DNA from: Membranipora membranacea
Lineage: Eukaryota; Bryozoa; Gymnolaemata; Cheilostomatida; Membraniporidae
Direction: 5' to 3'
NCBI GenBank assembly: GCA_914767715.1
Contig: OU612073.1
Span: 12,708,001-12,772,000 of the forward strand
Length of the DNA: 64,000 bases
Shown here: one piece after another, positions 55,429 through 64,000 of the stretch
Layout of the letters: every line of letters begins with the position of its first letter
Position numbering within the stretch: position 1 is the stretch's first letter
Notes under the pieces: generated by a model
What the model was told of the DNA's origin: nothing
The model's input: only the letters and a program-made list of their open reading frames with translations
Databases searched by the model: none
Program-made: the position numbers and the translations under genes

Positions 55429-58400
55429 CTAAGTAGGAATATCTGCAGTGATATTTTCCCTCTCTATCCTCTCACACTTATAATAAGAAGGTTGTATATT
55501 ATGAGGAGATGGACAGCTTTCAGCGGGCTGACTCTGATCCTTCAGCTCTCCGACTATATCTACAGCTTTACCGTGTATCACTTTCTTTTGGAATTTAACT
55601 TCTACCCTCTGCAAAAAATGAAAGTCAATAAAGTTTCAAATAAGGTAATAGATGCTTATAGTGATTTATGCTTAGACATAAAAGAAGCATAGACTTTAAT
55701 AATTCCTATACTTTGGCATGATTTTATGATAAACACACTATTGAAAATATTTTCACCATCAACACAGCTTTTACCTCCAGTCAAGGTTTCAATTTACGTA
55801 GTCAAATAAACCGTAAAATAGAAGTATTATTCACTACATACTGACATGTTGGCACCTTGCAGGGTTTCTTTGTGTTCTATTCCACAGGTAAAACTACCCC
55901 TTCACTTAAAATTTGTCCGTCGCCGTGATCTTATTTAGACAGGACAGAAATTATGGTCTTTATATTATGATTTTATTCTTTTCATCCATATACTTAGTTT
56001 GCACAGTGGCATATTATTTTGATGTCATTGGGTTTCAACCTAACCCATATAGCCGTATAGCTGTAAGCCATAGAGCTACATAGCCCTATAGCCAACAGAT
56101 TTCAACCCAGTTGATAACATTTCCGCTATAGCTATATGTAATTGTTATCATCATATTTTGCTGAAACTATAGAGTGATATTCAGAATAGTCTAAGTGCTC
56201 AGACAGCTGCAGCGCAAGTGAATGACATTAAATTATCAGTGTTTGGTAATGTGATGCCACTAACTCGTATCACAGCCGTCCGAGCATTTGGAATCAGCTT
56301 ACCCAAAACTGAGGTGAATGAGAGCGATGAGATGTAACTGTAGGCAGAGGCATCTGTGTCAGCTCCATGATCTCTGTGTTGTCATCTTCGGATGGATCTT
56401 GTCCATATTCTGGATGACTGGTGTTAGATGGGCTTTCGCTTGTTACGCTGGCATCATCCCCTAACTCATTGGTGTCTGAAATCCCTGAGTCTGTCTTTTT
56501 AGCTGGAATCTCTTCCATGCTCTCTTTAGAGTTGCTGTAAATTCCTACATTTTTGATCGGAGTAAGTTCCTCCTCAATAGGATTGTCTGATGTGCTTTCT
56601 GCGGTTTCTTCTATAGAAAGTTCTGGTTCTTGTTCTGGCAAGTCTTTATCAATAGCATGATTTTGTGTATTATTGTGAATTGCTACAATAACATCCTCTT
56701 CCATTGCAGTTTTAAGCTCTTCAGAAGTGTCTACATCAACTATATGAGAATGATGCTCTATTGGTGGTTCAGAGTGTTCTCCTTTTGTGGGAAGGTCATT
56801 ATAAGGTTGGTGGATGATTAGATTTCTTTCATCATCCGACGCCGAATCAGACTCACTTGGAGTTGTGTCGATGTCGTTACTTTGTACTAAGTTATGATCA
56901 GGTTTGGGGATTGTTTTATTCTTCTTGAGAACAGGATCTTTCACAGTGACGCCGATCGTTTCCGCCATCCTCTTTTCTAGATCAATATTCTCATCTACAA
57001 TGACGAGAGGATTTGTTTGAGGAAATTGTTTTCTTAACGTCAACCTGACTCACGATGTTGAAATTGAGGTGTTGTTTCCTCTACCCACGCCCACACAAAT
57101 TACAACACTCTGAAATCGTGGGACTGTGTTCTTCAAGTGTGAGCTCTCAGAATAAAACTGTCTGCCTATTAAGGTGTCTTTGTTTTATCTTGTGGGCTGA
57201 AAGTAGCTAGTTGAGTGTAAGGAAAGGTTAATGTTTTCTCCCAAGTTGAATGGTAAATATTTGATAACATTTGATATAATTTTTTGGCACGACATCCCTT
57301 CACCATATGATAGACACTTTGGCAGACAGTGGCTAACCTGCCAGAGCAGTGATTAATTTTATACATAAGGAGTCAGAAGCAAACACCAGATGGCCAACCC
57401 TATATCTCCTACCCTACCATTCCTTACTCTTATCTCATTCGCTTACGACAAGATTGTGAGATATTTAAAAAAGAAAAGCTGATCTGAAAGAATTTGGAAT
57501 TTCAAAATATGCCAACTTAATTTCAAGTCTGCATATTAATTATCCTTATTGAGAGGGAACATGATATGATATTCCCAGACTAAAGGTGACCTATTTCCAT
57601 CAGCCAATCAATGCATTTTTTTTATCGAAAACAGGGTCGTTGTCCTTTCCTTGTCGATATTGGATGTTGGTTTTCCTCAATTAATCTTGATAATCCCTGA
57701 GACACTTCTACGATAATATATGCATAGGTGTCTTGCAGTGATGGATCACATTAATCAAACAAGGTGAATAAAACTTCAAATAGGTTTAAAAACCACAGTC
57801 TCTTATTTTAAGGATATTGCGGTTGCATTTATTTATTTTTGAGGCTCTTGCGCAATAACGTTATTAATAAGTTGGATGCCCAGAAGACCTTAATCCTATA
57901 TTTTCAGCAGACAAACCAAGGCCACTATACACATACCTATCACATGCTAACCAATAATAACTAATAAAACTAACTAATATAATACTATTATTTGGTATGA
58001 CACTGACATGGGAACTGAGTTCTATAGCAATCGATCACATTTTAATATTTCAATATATCACTTTATAATTTTGGTTTAAATAGATATGCGGATTTTGCAG
58101 ACACTTAGCGCTTTCGGTTAAACAAAATTGCTGACTAATCCAAGGCGTTTTTGCACCAATAATTGTCCTGTGCTCCTATTAAAGTCTAAAACAAAATTTT
58201 TAAGTCATGGTCTCTTCTGTCGATGACCATGAGAGTTAAGTTCGACAGTCACAACCCCACTGTTAGTACTGGAGCTGTTTTGGAACACCTTTGACAACAC
58301 AAGTCATATTACCCCTGAGAGCCTCTGCTTATTCGCCATGAAATTAAACCGAATGGGTCACTGTATTGATCAAAGCAGTTTGTTGATTATAACCAAGACC

Positions 58401-61308
58401 AAGCTTCAATAAATAGCCTCATGTATGCGGACACGGGAACTATGTGGTGCTGCCTGGTAGGGAGAAATACTCACCTGAGTCATAAGAGAGATAAGCAGGG
58501 CTGATAACAATATTCGGTACAGGTAGCAGATCAGCTGACCCCATCGATGGACTGAAAGCCAGGTTTCTATGCCCGTTAGCATTCAGGTAGGGTGAAGTAC
58601 TGCAGCTCTGTTTGCCTCCCTTTGGTCTGAGGGTAGAACAGGATACATGTGAGTACACGCTCATGGCATCCTCCTGACATATCAGGTGCTGGTCTTTTAG
58701 ACTTCTGTGATCCAGCGTTAGAATCTCGTCAGGCTTCAATCCATCTACTCCATCTTTGACTCCTATTGTCAGACTTCGTACATACCTGTCCAAAAAGTCG
58801 GTTCCTTTTGGTGACATGTTTTTTACCACCCATGGTGAGATATTTACATATGTGACCAAAATCAAGCCAACTCATCTCAATGACATTTTAATAAACTGTA
58901 TTCAATAATACGAGTTGTATTCAAAATAATGAACCTTGACACTGATATTGCCAATTCTAGAAAAAGGAGTGGACACTTATGTAGTTATGAAACAGAATTG
59001 CATCTGGTTCAAGCGTCAACATTACCAAACACTGTCAGCTGCCACAATTTTATGGATATGTCATCATGACAAAGCTGTTATGAAACTACGAATACCCTCA
59101 ACATGGTCATTTTTTCCAACTTGCCGGTATTCTGAACGATTTTGACAATTTGTATGAATGGACTGGGTCTGTTTTGACATAAACATCATCATATCTTGGG
59201 CTCGAAAATTTATGCCCTGGTCACGAGTAGCTAATTTTACTCATTATGCAGGGAAAATGTCGTATATGCAGGCCTTCCTGAGGTTGAAATGGAATCTTAC
59301 CAGTCATCATCATCAAGCGCGTGTGGACGACCAGTAAAACTGAGCGCTCGTAGAAGCTTTCTCCTGTGCCTATATCTACCACAGGAGTACAAGAAGACCA
59401 TTATCACTATGAGGGTACACAAGGCTACGCCGATCACAACTCCCAAAATTATCTCTGCAAAGAATAAACTCATATTTACATTATTTGTGATGAATTTACT
59501 ATGCTGATATGGGTTGTGTATATACCACCCTAGTACTGTATATTGTGTGGAATACGTACGGATATAGCATTGGTTATTGCGTAGGCAATTACATCTCCTA
59601 TCGCATTGTATAATGCATTGTAAAATGCATTGGATATTGCATTGTATATTGCAATGGTTATTGTATTGGATATCTCATTGCATACTGCATTGGATCCAGC
59701 TGTTCATATATCTACCTATACACCCCAATATGCAATAAGTGCTAGGAAACCTGCAACATCCCATTGTCATTAAATGTCATCAGACAGCTGTAATCATATA
59801 CTCACTCTCAGTAGCAGATAATTCTGGTAGGTAGACTTCAAAACTAACACTTCTCATGTACTCCCATGCAGGCTGAGCTGTAGTGGTAGATGTTGTCGAT
59901 ATTGGAGCGGTGAAATTCAGAACAGGCTCGTTCACTGAAAAATGGGAAAATGATAGAAACTGTATTTCACACATTCTAAGTTACTTATATTGGAACTTGA
60001 TTTAGCTAACATTTTGCAGCACCGCCCAAATCATACCCAGAAGATTTGAAGTAGGGAGATTAGTAGAGTGATAATTAGTAGATTTTTAGTTGATATTACT
60101 AAGCAGGGCATTCTGTTTCATCTGTAGGATGAATTGAATAAGGAATTGTGTTGAATCTGATTTTCAAGTTAAATGTCTTCATGATCTCGTCTTAACAAGA
60201 ACTATAAATCAACTGGTCACCGAGTCATCTCTTAGGAAGGGCTAAAGAAAGGTTCCAAAATACACATTTTATCCTCTCACCATAGCATTGTATGTCAATC
60301 AAAACCCAAGCAAAGTATATCTGGGTATTAGCTGGACACTTGGCTTGATCGCTGTCACCTTTGTGACTGTCAACGGCAGCCTCGTCATAAGTAGGCAGCC
60401 TTCCTACATCACATCTTCTCTTACCATTACACTTATGCAGCACCCACTGGTAGAAAAACCTGTGTGGGGGCGCTAACGCAACGTCCACGGCTACAGAAAA
60501 TGAACAAGTAAACAAAGCTATCCAAAGGACAGCCAAGAATTAGCTTGCAGTGCAATGCATTTCAATATGTTGATGATTTTTTACACACTGTGGCAAATTT
60601 TGATGTGTACAATTTGTCCCAAAAAGAAATATAAGATAACTGTAGAAATGAGGCTTATCCCTCCAAATGAGACCTAACCAACACTGGCCAGTTATGTCTT
60701 GATTAAAATTTATTGAAATTTACATTATCTCGTCTCGATGAGAAGACATTGACTTACAGTTAACATGGCGCTTACAGTCCTCAATTCCGAGGCAGCTGAC
60801 TGAACTGGACTGCTCTCCGTAGAAATAAGAGATATCTGGCGAGCTATATAAAGTAATTGATTTGACATCCATTAATCCGTTCTTATTACATTCGTCATCT
60901 GGTAGTAGCTGACCCTGGCAGGCTCGCATGAAGATATGCGTGCCCTCGTCTACATAATGTGCCACAAAAAAGCAAATAAATTACCATTCGATAGACAAAT
61001 ATGAGAGTACATATTATGGACTTTGAAATGTTATAAAATGTTTTCAGTGAAAGTGCCACACATCAAGATTTTCCGGAATTTTTAAGTGTGACTTTTTCTC
61101 ACTGGGATTCAAAAACTGAAGTTTAAGAAATGCCATATTAAAATCATAAACATCTCTTGCACCTTCAAAAAATAGTTCTTAGGAATTTGCTCCTATAAAC
61201 ATCAATGAAGATTTAAAATGACAAGAAATAAAACTCACATGCGTTTGCCGAGCCTAACGCAAGTAGCAATACAACAGTCAGCGTTATACAGAATCTCACC
61301 ACCACCAT
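55429..61308 (-). CDS. Gene A: SUEL-lectin-like receptor with long acidic cytoplasmic tail
   Basis: Exons: 61308-61239, 60949-60758, 60490-60281, 59934-59806, 59454-59301, 58785-58475, 56994-56303, 55608-55429. Phases match throughout and give 645 residues. Residues 1-23 are a signal peptide (MVVVRFCITLTVVLLLALGS). Residues 24-157 resemble a galactose/rhamnose-binding SUEL lectin domain: YEGTHIFMRACQG near the start, HKCNGKRRCDV and CPANTQIYFAWVLIDIQCYV at the end. A Thr-rich stalk and a membrane span at about 202-222 (IILGVVIGVALCTLIVIMVF) follow, with basic RYRHRRK after it. The tail is about 400 residues, acidic, with SVYSHV at 294-299 matching the ITIM pattern. If the last intron is retained, the frame stops at 56294 after FWVS (588 residues). 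The lectin call is from cysteine pattern and ends; ligand unknown. Confidence 0.75.
59560..59700. repeat. Short tandem repeat in gene A intron
   Basis: Degenerate GCATTGGATATT / GCATTGTATAAT units, about ten copies, between exons 4 and 5. Confidence 0.7.
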
Positions 61309-62541
61309 CGTTGTTTTTCCCGGAGTGTATTTGAAATGAAACACAACTACCTGGTCAAATTGAGTTCATAGCGAGTGAAAGAAACTAGACATCATTATTC
61401 AAGAGCTCATCTATTCAGCGGCTCCCATTGGTCACATTGCCTTTGAGATTACATTGTTAGCACGCATAACGTGATCAGTTTGCCTATTAATTTTGGTGTA
61501 CAGGGCTAGTGTCCTGGATATATTGCAGACTTCCTATTTCTATGGCAACAGCATTTCGCCAAAGATAATTGTTTGATAACTTTAATGTTTTATCAGCAGA
61601 AATAATTGATGAATTACAGCTGTATACGCAGGCACATAAAACACATTTCACTGACAAGTAAATTTTAAGCATGTTTTTCATTCTCAATTGGAGCACAATA
61701 AATCATTACGATAATTTTTATCTTTGTGAGAGAAAAACAACTTTGGTGCGTCTGCACCAGATTTTTGAGAGGGGAAAAACCTGTAAATTATGTTAAATCT
61801 GTGAAGTTAAATGAGCGGAGTTGCTCAGATGTCAAGCTGTCAGCTGAGTTGTAAGGGTTTCAGTGATATGATTTTGAAATTTAATTTATCTATAGAATTC
61901 TGAACACCTGGGATTTTAATAGGTTAATCTAAAAAGCCGTCCCGCTTGTTGGTCCACAGTTGTTTTTTAGTCAAGAGTGACATATTCAATGCATGTTTTC
62001 TTACACAAGTGTTTTGCCTTTTGTGTCAAAGACAGCATAGTCATCTTTTCCTGGAAAGTTTTGAAATATGACAGTTTGTAATTGATGATAAAATTTTGAG
62101 TTCCTAAATGAAATTGGCATGTATGCGTGTACTATCTACTGTGGAAGCAAAAAATTGAGTTGATTTGCTAAACCTTTTTTTTTGTTGTCTGAGAAAAAAT
62201 GTTCAAAAAATGTTTATTCATCATCTGTTTGGTTTTCCAGGAAATTTGACAGTTTTAATTAATGGTCAAATTGTATTGTATGACAGATATTGTTAACTTA
62301 GCATATATTTGATTTCAAAACAGCGCCAACACTTGATACGTAAATCGGAGCGCCGTCACACATTCATGGAAAAGTATTTATATTATGACAAGAAACTATT
62401 TGCCGCTCTATTACTAAGGCTTTGGAAATTGCAAGGTTATCCTGAATGTCTTTGCTCTTCAGGTCGCAGTGTTGTTTTCACTTGGTTAGGCTGTACACGA
62501 AAAATGATTTTGTTACATGTTTTGTAGAATCACTGTGTGTC
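61309..62541. other. Spacer between genes A and B
   Basis: About 1.2 kb between the 3' end of gene B and the start of gene A, both on the minus strand. It should hold the gene A promoter. I see no clear motif or other gene. Confidence 0.5.
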
Positions 62542-63528
62542 TCAGGCCTCAGCCTCGTTTTCAGACTGTTCTTCTATTATCACATGTAACTCTCTGCTGT
62601 TTTCACATTCTGCTATCACTTGGTCAGTCATATCATCATCATCCTCATCATCAAGCTACAAAGAAGGTCAGCTTCATCGTAGACATTAAGCAAAATTGAT
62701 GATAGTTGACAAGAGTTTTTTGCTGCGATGAAAAGCCTCACATACATCATACTCAAGTGACGATTGAAACTGCTCTAACTTCATTGAAAGGGAAACTGAC
62801 AATAAAGTTAGTCTGACAAACTCTCTACACAGGGAGTTTGTGACATCACAAACACATACTCGCTGCTCTAAGTGTAAGATAATGGATAGTTGATGATGAA
62901 CTTATCCGTTATAGTGTTTAAAAGCTCAAATCTTAAGCTTACAAATCTCCTTACATTACACCTAGACCAAGTTTGGTCCATTTGCCTGAATTCGGAGTTG
63001 CTACCCCTCTACTGGTCATGCTGCAGAGTGCAGCGTGACCAGCGGAAGGGGAGCAACTGGAATGCGGGTAAATTAGATCAAACTTGTTCTACATTGCACC
63101 TCACCTAGTGACTTTGACCCTTCCCCTTACCCGCTGACCCTTCCCTCTCCGGCTGACACATGATCACAAGATGACAACCAGAACCAATATCTGGCATTTA
63201 CTCACATCATCATCATGCCACTCTATAGTAGAAGTCTCACTACTCTGTGTCAGCTCACTGAGTGTGAGAGTGTCACTGTCATTGTCAGCGCTGAGATCGT
63301 CATCATCGCTGTCATCCCTGACATCATCGTCAGCGCTGACACATGTTGAGGCATCTGTCTCATACTCCAACTCTGATCTACCATCTGGTATCATACTTCC
63401 GTCAATCCTTGTGATTGTTGACAGTGATGACACAACGTCATCAGGCTGACTCAGTTCCGATGCTTTAAGGCTGGGGTCAGCATCAGCTTGTTCTGCTGCC
63501 ATACGCCTCTCTATGTCAACGTTCTCAG
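62542..63528 (-). CDS. Gene B: paralogue of gene A, last two exons
   Basis: Exon 63528-63206 (acceptor TTTTGCAG, donor GTGAGT) begins ENVDIERRMAAEQADAD. It lines up with gene A exon 7, which begins ENIDLEKRMAE at the same intron phase, and continues as an acidic Asp/Ser-rich stretch. It ends in phase 0 and joins exon 62655-62542 (acceptor TTCTTTGTAG), LDDEDDDDMTDQVIAECENS onward to EAEA and TGA. This is the cytoplasmic end of a membrane protein whose ectodomain lies right of the window. The same exon layout in A (phase 0 junction to a short last exon) supports both models. A foldback repeat sits in the intron. Confidence 0.65.
62963..63091. mobile_element. Deleted foldback element in gene B intron
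   Basis: 129-bp palindrome starting TAGACCAAGTTTGGTCCATT and ending AGATCAAACTTGTTCTA. It consists of little more than the two terminal repeats of the element at 38980-39693, joined near CATGCTGCAGAGTGCAGCGTG. Confidence 0.85.
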
Positions 63529-64000
63529 CTGCAAAACCATAGGAATGTGAAGTGTTATCGGATATGCATAACTCTCAATGAGCATCGTTGACACCCCTAT
63601 ACCCATATAGTTTATTATTAAGTCTATGTTGACACCCAACCAAATTCCTGGCAAGGTTAAAGTCAAGTGGTCAAAGCAATCCAGGGGCCCATATTTCTAG
63701 ACACCTGAATGCCTAGATTTGATGACAATGACAATGCCACTTGTCTTTAAAATGACATTGTATTTAATTAAATTTTTGGACTAAATACAAAGAACACTTG
63801 TTTGAAAGAAGGAATAAACCCATTGACTATGAGAAACCCTTGAAACTTGAACTTTGTGTGCCCATGAATCTCACTCTGATATTTTTTTTATATAGATAAT
63901 AATATGACAATGAGAAGTATTTCTACTTTCAAGTTGTCTATTCATCTTAAAAAATAAAACAACTCCTATGATTACTTCTCAATCACCACCTGCTGCATTT

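Overview
This is eukaryotic, animal-type DNA. Genes are split by GT-AG introns, coding exons are short and separated by AT-rich introns, there is one nuclear-type tRNA, and small foldback DNA transposons are scattered throughout. The encoded proteins (ASCC3, Cdc42, lectin-like and fibronectin-III-like membrane proteins) point to a metazoan. Introns of a few hundred bases and lineage-specific membrane proteins suggest an invertebrate, possibly early-branching, but I cannot name the species.

Layout. 1-771: two exons duplicated from the ASCC3 gene that lies 35 kb downstream. 1331-1975: the last two exons of a Cdc42-like GTPase, the first carrying an in-frame stop. 2.0-8.7 kb: mostly non-coding, with several tandem-repeat blocks and a few unrecognised open stretches. 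8.7-15.1 kb: minus-strand exon fragments (one pair fibronectin-III-like), an exon duplicated as a large inverted repeat, a tRNA-Leu(UAA), and a hAT-type element with an 8-bp target duplication. 15.4-49.1 kb: the ASCC3 helicase gene on the plus strand. I resolved 33 exons (1,760 codons plus 2 bases) with consistent intron phases at every junction. It ends at a good donor site, with roughly the last 440 residues expected for the family not visible.

Nested inside the 9.4-kb intron 12 of ASCC3, on the opposite strand, are two tandemly duplicated genes (E, F) and one more distant gene (D). All encode small type II membrane proteins. The rest of ASCC3 carries transposon-derived repeats in its introns, including a near-perfect 780-bp palindrome made of two head-to-head TTAA-flanked elements.

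50.9-63.5 kb: three minus-strand genes for single-pass membrane proteins: gene C, gene A (signal peptide, SUEL-lectin-like ectodomain, membrane span, long acidic tail), and the last exons of gene B, a paralogue of A that runs off the window. They may lie inside a further ASCC3 intron.

ASCC3 and Cdc42 are conserved housekeeping genes. The lineage-specific membrane-protein families sitting in and beside ASCC3 are the most novel content.
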